From positions 141,068,351-141,132,350 of the forward strand of contig CP136062.1 of assembly GCA_032622095.1 (NCBI GenBank): a stretch of 64,000 nt of DNA, in the 5' to 3' direction. The stretch is from Siphonodentalium dalli. Taxonomy: Eukaryota > Mollusca > Scaphopoda > Gadilida > Siphonodentaliidae. Below, one piece after another: positions 34,120 through 46,170 of the stretch. Within the stretch, counting starts at the first letter, position 1. Each line of letters opens with the position of its first letter. The notes below the pieces were generated by a model. It had not been told where the DNA came from. It ran no database searches and saw only the letters and a program-made list of their open reading frames with translations. Position numbers and translations under genes: made by a program.

Positions 34120-35740
34120 ATTATCATGATGCCCGTGCTGATATTAATGTCAAAACACGACGTCAGGAATAAGTCCATGTTACCCAAACGGCCGATATAC
34201 ATGACCATACCGCAAACGGACCATTTACGGTATACCAAATTTCAGTGTGAACAGCTAAGTACTGAAGACAGTGAAGGGGTCACTATGAATACTGAACACA
34301 ACCGGACATAACCAAACACAACCGAAAATAAGGGTTAAAAGACGGAAATATAAGAACTAAATTGTGTAGGGCCCTAGGGGTGTGCGTGTATATATGTAAG
34401 CTACTTAGCTAGTGATATGTGAAGATTTAAAGGGGTACTGTACCCAAGATGTTGTTGTTGGTTTCTATAATCCCCGAGTCGGAGAATAAGGTAACAACTT
34501 TTCCATTTTTTGAAAGTCTGTTGAGTACGAAGTATTGTTACGGATGGCAAATTTACCGGAATGCAAAAATACAAATTGTCGTTGTCGAGTAATTTTTGTA
34601 AAGTTTTCAACCAAATGAATCAAATAAACATTATATTATATGCTTAGTAGTCCCATATACTCATTTAAGTTAGTGTACCGTCACAAGTCAATGAGTGGCT
34701 TGGGTTTTCTCCCCGTATAAGCATAATGTTTCAAACGATCGTGTGTGCAATTGTTTTCCGAATCCAGTATCCCTCAATTATAATTTGATTACGTTTTGTA
34801 CACGGAAATTCGAATTTTAAGAGACGCCATTTTATGGCTGGAGCCATAAAATCAATTTATATTAAATTATTAACTTTTAAATTATTAAATTTTAAGATAG
34901 CCTATTAACCTGAGCGTTTACAGAATACATCTTCGACTCAAATTACTTATATTTCTATATAGTATCGATAATAGATCGTTGTTATCACCGGGAATTTATT
35001 GAAAATGGCGTACAGTACCCCTTTAAGCAATTTGGTCGATTAAAAGTTACGTTAATAAAAGTTTTATGTAATTTTACGCCGTCGGCGCATAAGCCAGAGT
35101 CCGGTGAGATGGCGGTTAACTATATGAATACCGAACACAAGTTCAAATAAGGCGTAGGCCTATATAAGGGAAATATATAAAATAAAGTTTATAATGATGT
35201 ATATGTAAGTTAAATGTGAAGTTTGATGCAAATTGGGCGATTACAAGTTTCGTTATTGGTAGGTTTATGTACAATATTAGCTGTCGGCACGTAAACCAGA
35301 GTTCGGTGAGATGGCGGCTAACTATATGAATACCGAAGACAAGTCCAAATAAGGCGTATAAAAGGGGAATATATAAAATAAAGTCTATAGTGATACATGT
35401 GCATGTTAATGCAATTTAAATAGTGATATGTGAAGATTGATGCAATTTGGGCGATTAAAAGTTACGTTAGTGGTAGTGGTATGTACAATATTACACTGTC
35501 GGCGTAAACCAGAGTTCAGCGAGATGGCGGCTAACAATATGAATACCGAACACAAGTCCAAATAAGGCGTATACAGGAAAATATATGAAATAAAAGTTTA
35601 TTGTGATATGTATATATATGTTACTTATAGTGATATGTGAAGAAGTTTGATGCAATTTGGATGATTAAAAATTGTGTTATTGGCAGTTTTTATAATAATT
35701 TTACGCCGTGCACTCTTCTGTTCGGCATACATTCACCATT
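34120..35740. repeat. ~205-bp satellite units, interrupted by a MITE
   Basis: The unit contains TGAAGTTTGATGCAATTTGG, GCGATTAAAAGTTACGTTA, a GTCGGCG/TAAACCAGAGTTCGG stretch, GAGATGGCGGCTAAC and TATGAATACCGAACACAAGT. Starts are at about 35027, 35217, 35437 and 35640, with a diverged unit at 34120-34430. Copy 3 of the TTAA MITE splits the GAAGATTTGATGCAATTTGG phrase. Inverted relatives occur at 49830-50310. Confidence 0.75.
34431..35022. mobile_element. TTAA-flanked MITE, copy 3 (592 bp)
   Basis: Flanked by TTAA (34427-34430, 35023-35026); same length and almost the same sequence as copy 2, including the shortened left inverted repeat. It sits within a ~205-bp satellite unit, which shows that it moved there after the satellite formed. 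Confidence 0.88.
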
Positions 35741-36024
35741 AAGTAATTAGCTTAGGCCAAAGGAAAAAAGTGTTGTGGTTCGGGTTTCCCGACCGACCCT
35801 ATTTTAAAGCTGCGACCCTAAAGATTTTGTTGGTAAATCATAAAAAAAAAAAAAATTACGACGATCTCCGTAGCGCAGCGCATCGCGTACGGAAACGAAG
35901 AACGGTACGATTTATAGTAGTACGTTTATTCCTCGTATCCGGTTTCTAATAATTCATGTCGCCAAAGTTTGAAACCGCATAATACAGAGAAAATGTCTTC
36001 TATAATAGCGATTATTGTCGAAAA

Positions 36025-36252
36025 ATGCGAACATATAGCCCAACAAAAATACTTAAGACTATATCTCACAATCTGACGTTTGAAGAGGTTTTTGCAGACA
36101 TTCATTCCACACAAAGTGACACATTTCGAGTTTTGTGTAGCGGTGAGATCGCCACCATCAATACTGTTGCCCCACCAGACATGTTCGACGTTGATGCTCA
36201 AACACAAATCGGAGAAGTTATAAACAGATTTAGCATAAAAACAATCCCATAA
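36025..36252 (+). CDS. Unrecognised small open frame, 75 codons
   Basis: Starts MRTYSPTKILKTISHNLTFE and ends RFSIKTIP; the composition is balanced (acidic, aliphatic and aromatic residues mixed), unlike the Leu/Ile/Phe-rich chance frames around it. A small CpG-rich patch lies about 150 bp upstream (35865-35915). No domain is recognised, no splice signals stand out, and no repeat partner was seen. It could be one exon of an undetected gene, a pseudogene fragment or chance. Confidence 0.25.
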   Translation: MRTYSPTKILKTISHNLTFEEVFADIHSTQSDTFRVLCSGEIATINTVAPPDMFDVDAQTQIGEVINRFSIKTIP

Positions 36253-36827
36253 ATGTCACTGTCAAACCCACTCACCCCAGAATGCAGAACCAGTTTACTG
36301 TTCACCAATCAATATACGAACGTAATCATCAGCAATTAAAAAAATATAAGACCTTTGATGAATATTAACCTTGTGCGGCCCACAAGGAGCATGTCGGCAC
36401 ATGTTTATGATTCAGGACTATAGGGACATGTTCCAGCATGGAGTAAGTAGAGGGCCTCGTTAGTCACTGCCTGGAGCAAATCTTCCTAAAAGTGGGAGGA
36501 GCAATAAGTATATGCCTAGCCTGAACATATTTCTCCTCTTTCTTTTAAGTTTTATGTCACAATATAGAGCTTTAGTTGCTGAAAGTGACATTAAACACCA
36601 ATTAATCATTGATGAATATTATTCTAATATCACAGATTATATTTCACTTTTGCTCTACTGTATGATCTGCTCCATCCCCAGAATGCCCTAAATTACAAAA
36701 AAAAACACTGGCAATTTACTACATGTATTTAGTATTCGCTCTTAGTTGGTACTATGACAACCACCAGGACACATTCATATATTTGGTTGGTGAACACAAA
36801 CTAGTATATTACTGAAAATAGTATCAC
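36253..36827. other. Unassigned DNA
   Basis: AT-rich, no repeat or exon supported. Confidence 0.45.
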
Positions 36828-37090
36828 TTGCCATTGGCGACTGGCCCGCAACTCATCCAGATAATGAATTGGAGATCCAAATGGAGTATTGGATCCAAAC
36901 TTAAGTCGACATGCATTCATGCAGAATTTGAACCCTTCACTCAATTGCGCTTGGTGATGTGACAATTTGGTGTCATACACCCAATGAGCCATGAAAGCTG
37001 CCAGCCAACTTGTTACACCTCTCCCAATTTTCTCAGTGTATAGACCAGTCCATGTGTGTTTAATGAGTTGAACATCTATTGCACGAGTTT
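36828..37090 (-). CDS. Possible internal exon of an unknown protein
   Basis: On the minus strand the sequence is open for about 87 codons between a plausible acceptor (CCATAAG|AA at 37091) and a plausible donor (TGGCAA|GTGATA at 36828/36827). The peptide is unusual for chance: Trp-rich, with KHTWTGLYTEKIGRG, SWLAAFMAHWVYD and FCMNACRLKFGSN. I do not recognise the family. No neighbouring exon was found. It could be a host exon or a piece of a transposon protein. Confidence 0.3.
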
Positions 37091-37825
37091 CTTATGGTGC
37101 ATGGACTAGGTGGCAGACTCATCTTATAACTTACACCATTACAAATGTTTGCAATAATTCTCAAATCATAACATGCTTGGATGGATCTACATATCCACAT
37201 TTTTCAATGCAGTATTTTCTATAACATAACATTTGAACACAACTCATACTTGATACACAGGGTAGATAATGTATATTTTAATATCTAGTGTCTGAATATC
37301 ATGGATACAAATATGTACATGTACATGTAAGATTCTGAAATGGTTAATACATTTTGTAAATAAGTGACCAACTGGCATAATTATACTCAAGGGACCATCC
37401 CTGTAAATAAAAAAAATAAAATAAAAATAAAAACCCTACCTACCTACCCTAATTTTTTTCTGACACGAAACCCGAACCACAACACATTTTTTATTTGGCC
37501 TTACAGGTATTCAGTTGGCTGGCTATCACCAACACAAGATGTTACGAGTATTATGATAATTTTTTAACATTAATATTTATGAAGTCAATGTTTTGCATTT
37601 TAATGCAATTACAATTTCCATCACCAATTTTCCCGGGCTTTGGACTGGCATGTCTGGCAACATGGCTGCATGGTTTAAAATTCTTTTTTGTTTTTTTTGT
37701 TTGTCTTTTTTTGACAAGTGTCTAAGTCTATTGACAGGACACATATATAAGTGTACTTTTGACACATTATTTTTTTGTTATTTGTTTATAGTGCAGCTTC
37801 AAACCAACCCTAGGATTGAACACCG
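37091..37825. other. Unassigned DNA upstream of a nested transposon
   Basis: AT-rich; poly-A/T stretches near 37410 and 37683. The overlapping frames at 37495-38087 cross the boundary of the next element and are rejected. Confidence 0.45.
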
Positions 37826-38052
37826 TACCGTAAACCGGGGTAACTTTGAACTCTTTTTGTGTTTCTCTGTCGATATTTTTAAAAAGCTAATATTATGTAA
37901 GATCTGTATGCTTCCAAAAACATGGGAAGAAGTAGTTCTCTCAAAACCAAAGTCTTTTTTAATGTGTACCCACATTGATGACACAGGAATATTAAAAACA
38001 CTGACCAGTGTTCAAAGTTTCCCTGACACTTGGGGTAACTTTGAACACCCAG

Positions 38053-38659
38053 GGAGCGATTCCATTCATTACGCTCGGCTACAATGAGTAAATTACCCTG
38101 GGTATAAGTGAATGGAATGATTTTTAGTGACCGGAGTAAGATAAAAATAGCAAACAAAACAGAATTTTTTATTCAGGAAATTTGACAAAACTCACACTGG
38201 GCATATCGAGCAGACGAAGACATAAGTAGATGAGCAAAAATATCTGATATTCACAATGAAACCAACGAGAATTTTGACTTTTATCAAACAAGCAAAATAC
38301 CTATTTTTAGAACAACCTTGACACTAAGTATCTAAAACTTTGGATAAATAATTTTAACTGTCATTCAATTGAATTATATATTTTTTAATTATATATTACA
38401 TATTTATGACAAATTATTAAAAATTAAATTCATTTAGTACATTACATAAATAGTTTCCATGTGCTTTCTCAGTTGACAACCGATCTTTTCGCGGAAAGTG
38501 ACGTCACATTAATGATTACAATACTCTAGAAATTACACCTCCTTGGCCGAAGGTGTAGCCAGTATTTTTTACGCTGAATTTACACTCTATCATTCCATTC
38601 ATTGCCCATTGTAATTTCATTACTCGTAGTACGCGAGCATAATGAAAGGAATCACCCCC
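38053..38659. mobile_element. ~605-bp inverted-repeat element
   Basis: The left end GGAGCGATTCCATTCATTAC, continuing with CTCG...GAGTAAATTAC and GAATGGAATGAT, is mirrored imperfectly over about 75 bp by CATTCCATTC...GTAATTTCATTACTCG...CGCGAGCATAATGAAAGGAA at the right. The interior is very AT-rich. No target duplication was resolved. Confidence 0.6.
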
Positions 38660-41497
38660 TTGTCTGTTTTCACGAATGTGTGATATGAAAGCATCATTTC
38701 CAACCTGTTATAAAGAGTATTCCTCATTTCTCAATGTGGTGACATTGCTTAAACAACTTGCACCAAATCATAAACATAAAACTATGGTATTTGATGTATA
38801 TGTATTGTTTTGCATGCTATGTAACCAATTACCAACACCATAGGTAAAATTCGCACATTGTTTCATACACACAACAATCACGATGAACATTTTGTTCTTC
38901 ATATTTTTCTTTAAACACATAATATATGGTCCCTCATTGCAAAAACTTTCCGCTGAAGGGGTTATAAGCTATGTTTTGGAAGCAGTCATCATTGTACTTG
39001 TGACACGTCATTGAGATGTTTCAACTGATTTATCATGCTGTTGAACTTATGGTTCTTATTGTATATGTACGGCGTCCCCACAATGAGAATACATTTTTGA
39101 GCTAAAACAGCAAGGTTCCAATAATGGCAAAATCACTGTGTCAATGCCTGACCAGTATGAAAAACGGAATTTAGACAAAAAAATCAACGTTGTTGGTACT
39201 CTCAGTGAAATGCACATATTCATCTTAGAACATTGCGAACATAATTCAAGATCATTAAATCTGACCACAGATAAACACGTTTTAATGATTTGTCAGGAAA
39301 CCTAAATTATTACAAATAGCCAGTAGTCCAGGAGATCATATTGGTCGACCTCTGCACCCCCCCCCCCCCCAGGACTCAACTTCACCCCACTTCCTTAAGG
39401 TCTCCTCTAATTTTTTTCACTTGTTAACAAGAAAAAAAAGTGGCCGCAGAGACTCCAGACAAGATGGCGTCCATCTTGGCGGCCATTTTTTTTAAATGCA
39501 CCATGTCTCTTTGATCGCCATTATAGTAAAGATGATATCACATGCGGTCTTGTTTTCCGCTCGATTCGTTATGCTAATATACAACCCTTACAAATTAGCC
39601 AAAAATCCGACACCAGAATCCAATATGGCGGCGAAAGATGGCCGCCGAAATGTGAAAATATGCTATTTTTCGGACATGTTACCACCTTTCGTTTGTCTCT
39701 GTGGGAAAATGTTGACATCTTTTCGTCATGTTATACATTTATCATATAGAGGAGTCATTTTCAACCACATGGGGACCATAATATACATTCATTGCGGGAT
39801 ATTTTTGTCCGATATCACGTTTTCCCAAATGCCGGTATAATAGGTCAAAGCTGAATCTACGTTAATAATGCGATGTAATGTTTCGAATCAATGAATGTTA
39901 TTGCTATTACAACAACACCCATGCATATATATGTGCAGGAGATACTCGAGCTATGATTCCTCTTATACCTGAGTTGAGGAATATTTACCTAAATCCAAGA
40001 TGGCGGCCAAAATGGCCACCAGAAATAAAAAATCACCGAAAATCGCCGATTTTAACATCAGTGAGCATTATTGTCATGAAAACTCCACACCTGCTTACTA
40101 TTATGAGTTAGGAACACTTAGGCGAAGAACTTTCCTTGTACCATATCCAAATAAAAGTACCCCAAATCCAAAATGGCGCCCACACTGGCGGACAGATTTT
40201 GAAAAATCACCGAAATTCCCTCATATTCACATCATTGGGCATTATTGTCGAGACAACTCCATCCATGCGTACAGTTGAGTTGGAAATACTGAGGTAAAGT
40301 AATTACCTTACATCTCAAGCAAGAAATGGTTTTCCAAATCGAAGATGGTGGCCAAAATGGCGACCGAAATTTGAAAATACGCCTACATTCCTTTACTTTC
40401 TTAGGATGGGCATTATTGTTTCGCGATTTCTACCCACCATTACATGTTGATATGTATGAATTATTCATTAGGGTTTGGCAAGTGATACTCACAGTCAATA
40501 TGGCGGCCAAACTGGCGGCCAGAAATTGAAAAGAAGCCGATATTATCACATACTCATTTCAACTTTTTGTCATAATATCGATTTGTATAGACGAAACGGT
40601 ACATAATATAAGCCATATATTAGTTCCAATGTAAGTCGTAGCCTTTTGGAATGATGAAAACCCACAATCGCGATGTGGCATTTAAAAATCCATTCTCCAC
40701 TAAGGGCTCATACTGGCCGTAACCATATATAGGTGCGCCGAATGGTCATATTATGACTTCCAAGAATCAAAACAACAGTACCTGAGCTTATTCTGAATTG
40801 CCACATTCAGCATTATCTAGACCCGTTTCCGTCTCTTCGTCAGATTAATCTATCTCACTCACAACAACAGTTGACTACACTTCTTTGTAGAAGGGTGCCA
40901 CTAATCGGAATGTTTCAAACATTGAGAAACAATACATATGTTGGTGTCCAGCTCACGTGTTTGTTTCGAAAGCTTGGAATTCTTAGCGAGCTTAATTCGT
41001 GGTATAGCTTATGGTATAATTCAGATGCTACATATGGGGTATAGGCGTCATCTTGTGCGATACACTAGAAAGGTATTCGGTCGATGCGTATACTAGCTTT
41101 CAGAAGGACCTATCTATCTGCGTATTGTCAGCTTTGGTGACCCAATGGGGATAACAACGTGTACACCTGGTGATCTTCCCAAACAGCCACTTCCCAATAT
41201 ATGGTTCATCAATTCGCATACTCATCTAATGCACTGACGTACCCGGACAACTTCTGAATATGGCTTCGAATGTTGAAAGCCCGACATTTGACGGATGCAT
41301 TTCTGCTAAGGCGTAGAAGACCATAATGCATAATATACCCAAACTCCTTGAACATGATCATAAGAACAAGCTTGTTGGCGTCCAGCAATCGTCTCACCGA
41401 ACAGATCCAATCAGATGATAACAATACACACGGTGCTAGTTTGTGGGTATGTGTCATGATAGTGGAAATGAAATTGGACCATGACTGCACCGCCCCT

Positions 41498-42368
41498 TAT
41501 TATACCCCCTTTTTAAAAAAAAGGGGGGTAAAAAAAAGGGGGGTATACTGTTTTGCACCTGTCCGTCCGTCCGTACGCCCGTCCGATGTCTGTTCATGTC
41601 ATAACTTGAACAATAGTGCTCGGATCTCAATTAAATTAGGTATGGATGTTCACTACTATGAGGACATTAAATAGAGGGTTCCATCGTTTTGTTCGGATTT
41701 TCCATTCTAGAGTTATTCATCTTTGTTTATCTGGAAATGTTGGATTTTTGGTCCGTCTGGTGTCTGTTCATGTCATAACATGAACAGTAGTGTTCGAATC
41801 TCAATGAAATTTGGTATGGATGTTCACTACTACGAGGACATTAAAATGAGGGTTCCATCGTTTTGTTCGGATTTTCCATTCTAGAGTTATACATCTTTGT
41901 TTATCTGGAAATGTTGGCTTTTTGGTCCGTCTGGTGTCTGTTCATGTCGTAACTTCAACAGTTGTGCTGGGATCTCAATGAAATTTGGTATGGTTGTTCA
42001 CCACTGTGAGGACATTCAATAGAGGGTTCCATTGTTCTGTTTGGCTTTTCCATTCTAGAGTTATTCAAGTTCGTTTATCTGGACATGTTGGCTGTTTGGT
42101 CCATCTGATGTCTGTTCAGGTCATAACTTGAACAGTAATGCTCGGATCTCAATGAAATTTTGTATGGATTTTCACCACTATGAGGACATTTAATGGCATA
42201 TTCAACTGTTTTGTTTTTTGTGCTATAGTTATTCATCTTCGTTTATATGAAAATGCTGATTTTTGGGTCTATCTGTATGAGTATAGCAGTCATAAGTTAT
42301 AGATATGCCCACACTAGGCGGTATGCCACTAGGGGGTATGTACCGGACGACAGTCCATCTCTTGTTTT
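41498..42368. mobile_element. Pearl/Helentron-like element, uninterrupted copy
   Basis: Left hairpin ATTATACCCCCTTTTT/AAAAAGGGGGGTA (its right half duplicated), a CCGTCCGTCCGT tract, four core units of about 165 bp, and the end GGTATGTACCGGACGACAGT followed by CCATCTCTTG. Compared with foldback A (14450-14475, inverted), the host site was ...CGCCCCTTCTTTGGG..., so the insertion went into a short T-rich target without a visible duplication. That agrees with Helentron-type insertion between T residues but does not prove it. Confidence 0.7.
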
Positions 42369-42476
42369 GTTATGTTTTAGATTCAAACAGGATCTCATGT
42401 GTGGCTTTGCTTTCCTTGTATGCTAAGATTGTATGTTCCCATCCGTTTGGAAGCCTTTCTTAAACAACTGGACCAG

Positions 42477-43802
42477 TAGTCCAAGTCTTCTCGTACTTTA
42501 GTCCGAGTTCCAGGCCCATGCATTCCTATGACACGACTTAAGCGTTAGTGACCCGCTCAAATAAAACCACAATTATATGAAATAAAATATCACAATTGCG
42601 ACAATAAACGGATATTTTCCGCAGAAGACATGCTATTTGATCTGAAACCCACATCAGTTGTGAATTGAAAGCGGTAATTTAATGCGAAAAGAGACATTTA
42701 CCGCAATGTTTAAAATTTTTTTAAAGTATGCGAACTCAGTTGACCTCGCGAACTGTGTTCGGCATTTTCCGTTGAAAATATTCCGTAGATTTTCGACTGA
42801 CAACGCAAATTACGATGAATTCTCCATTGTAATCGTAATTATGTGTGTCAATAAATAAAAAATAAATAGATTAATTAAACATTGAAGATATAAATGTAAT
42901 ACATTACATAAATTACGGGGAATTACAACCCTCTCAAAGTTTAAAACAGTGTAAACACAACGAGCATTAGAATAAATAATATGGTGCTACATTTCCCACA
43001 TTTGGTGGACTTCAGCGAAATTAAGATATATACTAAGCGAACAGAGCAATATACTGCTCTTGTTAAGCACACAAAAAATCAAACAAAATTTGTATAAATT
43101 TTTAACCTTAAGTTTGAAAAGTCCCACTGAAACGGAAGAACTATATTTCGAAACTGTGTGATTCGGTTCTCCGATTATTTTATCAACACAAAAGTCAAAA
43201 TGCACATGGATGAAAATCACACGCATGGCAAGTCAGACACAAGAGTTCTAATTTGCTCCAATATTGACAAGTTGCTTGCGAAAATTGTCAACAAAACTAC
43301 CTTTCTGATCCTCCATTATGTCATTAAGTTTTTAGTGCGGGAATTGTTCTCAAAGCACATTGGAAACTGGACTTTGCGGCGATCGGTTTTCACCATTTTG
43401 TTCGGAAAACCCCGCGCTATATATAGAAACGGAAACTAGAATACTCAGAACAAACACCGGACAATGCCGAAGTTCTTCGGAACCTGAGTTCGGCTTTCAG
43501 TTAAGTAAACAAACAGAAAAAACAACGATGTTTGTGGCAATCAACCGGAATATTCTATGTGTAATTTAACATTAAAGTTAGATTATTATACACCATTCTG
43601 ACCATAAGATGTCACTCTTTCCGACGTATATAGCATCATGTATTGCTTTGTTAGGTAAATCGAGTAAAATACACCACAGATTCCCGCCACAGATCCTGGG
43701 CGTAACTCGTGTCATAAGAAGGCTATGCGCGCGATCTCGGACAAAGTCCGGCACCTCCATCCCAATATCTTAGCCGGCTTTAGTACGAGAAGACTTGGAC
43801 TA
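42477..43802. mobile_element. 1,326-bp element, 9-bp target duplication (Mutator-like)
   Basis: The flanks are an exact 9-bp repeat, CTGGACCAG (42468-42476 and 43803-43811). Terminal inverted repeats start TAGTCCAAGTCTTCTCG and continue imperfectly inward (TATGACACGA at about 42531, mirrored near 43703). The interior is AT-rich with no recognisable protein (frames at 42987-43569 rejected). Mutator-like is the best guess from the duplication length and long imperfect ends. Confidence 0.85.
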
Positions 43803-44153
43803 CTGGACCAGGTGTGTGCCATTGGCTACTGCTGTATAAGCCCCACCAAGACTGGAGTGTAGTCTTAAAGGCGATACCTTTGATAGTTGGTTGATATGTC
43901 ATACTCACGCTGGGTGGTATGGTTCAAGAAAGTACAAATGCCATCAACAAAAGGGTGAAATGTTCAACGCGAAGAACATCCAGAGGAATGTTACGTTGAT
44001 GAGCTCTTGCATTAAGTTCAACAAACGTTAGTACACCGAGTGATTTCTTGTTAACAGCACCATTGCGAACATTTTCCTGCATGAGACATTAACTACTATA
44101 TTCTAAAGTTATATATATAAAGCTATATGACCATAAAGGTCGCGTTCCCCAAC

Positions 44154-44747
44154 CAGGGATGGGGTAATTGTAATTTGTAATTGTAATTGTTTGTAATTAA
44201 TTACATTTTTTCAAGTAATTGCATGTATTTGGTAATTGAGTTTATTCTCAATTACATGTAATTGCAATTGTAATTGGTTAGGATGTAATTGTAATTAGGG
44301 TCTAATTTCAATTACTTCAAAATCACAGGTACTTGTTTTTTCTCAAAGTTCTCTTTCATGATTCATCCAATGGTTTCTTCAAATGTCAATGCCAATGCAA
44401 CACGCTGGAATTACCAGCTATAAATCATGATTCGCTCAGTTCTACGAACACCTATACTGGACTCAGTACATTGACTGCTCTGTACCAAGTGTGCTTCACT
44501 GTGTATTTCATCTTGCTTGTATTAAATTTATATTTTGTTATCAAATAGAGTTTATATAAATGAAAAGTGTTCCTACTTCAATGATGTGCTGAAATGTAAT
44601 TGTAATTGTAATTGAATTACACTTCAAAGTAATTGTAATTGTAATTAATTACATTGTGAAATAGATGTAATGGGAATTGTAATTGAAAAATGTTGAAGTA
44701 ATTGTAATTGTAATTAATTACATTCACAAGTAATTGCCCCAAGCCTG
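44154..44747. mobile_element. 594-bp hAT-like MITE with TAATTG repeats
   Basis: Flanked by an exact 8-bp repeat, TCCCCAAC (44146-44153 and 44748-44755). Ends CAGGGATGGGGTAATTG and CAGGCTTGGGGCAATTAC (right end, inverted). An 8-bp duplication and CAGGG ends are typical of hAT. Both subterminal regions are runs of the hexamer TAATTG in opposite orientation, a likely reservoir of hairpins and copy-number change. Confidence 0.85.
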
Positions 44748-46170
44748 TCCCCAACGTCCACAGCCATTGCCATCGAGGCTGTAAATTGTTCTTTAAATAC
44801 ATAGTGAAATAAATGCACCACAGTTCCTGACATTTTCTTGAATAATAGCGCCAACATACTGACACTAACCCTGAGATAGGATAACAAAAAAACGCATACA
44901 TTCATGCTATAAAGACATTATCCTTCAGTCCATCCGACTGTTTTGAGGGAGGCTAGCATAGTGTTATCCAGACAAAAATGTACGTAGTTGAATCAGAAAG
45001 GCTTCGAAATACAATGTGGAAATACAATCTTACCACACCAAATAAAACCGACACGCATGACATTCTATATCTTAAACATGCACCAGGTGTAGGGTGGTGT
45101 ATACAGTGGCCCATTTCATTCCCACTATCATGGCACATGTCCATAAACTAGCACCGCAAGCATTGTTCCTCTCTGCTGGGAGATATTCGACGAGACAAAT
45201 GCGGGGCGTCACACAGTTTGCTTCGGATCATGGTCAAGAAGTGTGGGTAGTCTATACACTATGGTCTTCTCCTTAGCAGATAGACATCTGTCCAAGGGAC
45301 TGAGACAGCTAGCAACCTTCGAAACACTGTCGAAGTTGTCCACATATGACAATACATTAGCTGAGTTTGTGAGTTGACGAACCATCTATTGAGAAGTGAC
45401 TAGCTAACTGGTTCGCCAGGTGTACATGTCGTTATCCCCATGGGGTATGAGACACATACACAGAGATGACCTTCTGTAAGCTTGTATACTCATCGGTCAT
45501 ATGCCTTCATAGTTCAAGATGACGCACAAATATCATATTTAGCAAATATTTAAAATCGTAAGCTAGACACCGGAAAATGAATTGTTTGAAACGTTATGAT
45601 TAGAGGGACCCTACTCCCAGGAAGTGGTGAATACTTTGTCGGTGTGAGCTACCTAGGTTTATCAGACAAAGAAATGGAAGCTGGTCCAGATAATTATGGA
45701 CGTGACGTGGCAAATCAGAATCTGTTATCAGGTAATTGTTCTGATATAACTATTCGGCGCACCTACGCTTACGGCCATTATCGGTGCTAAGTGGAGAATG
45801 GATTTTGAAATGCCACATCGCGATATTAATTGTGGTTTTCATCTTTCCAGAAGGATACGAGCTATGTTATGCGTTTTGATACCTTCAAGTTGAACTAGTA
45901 GATGGTGTATGTACAGTTTCGTCCATACATACCGATATTATGACAAAAAGTTGAAATTAAGATGTGAAAATATCGATTTCTTTTCAATTTCTAGCCACCA
46001 ATTTAGCAGCGATCTTGGCTGTGAGTATCAATTGCCAAACCCTAATGAATACTTCATGTCACTATTCCATATCAACATGTAATGGTGGATAGAAATCGCG
46101 AAACAATAAAGCCCATCGTAAGAAAGTAAAGGAATGTAGACTTGTTTTCAAATTTCGGTCGCCATTTTGG

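Noticed and set aside
37593-38087. 164-codon plus-strand frame
   Set aside because: It crosses the left end of the TACCGTAAAC element and continues into its subterminal repeat; composition is Phe/Leu/Cys-rich as expected by chance in T-rich DNA.
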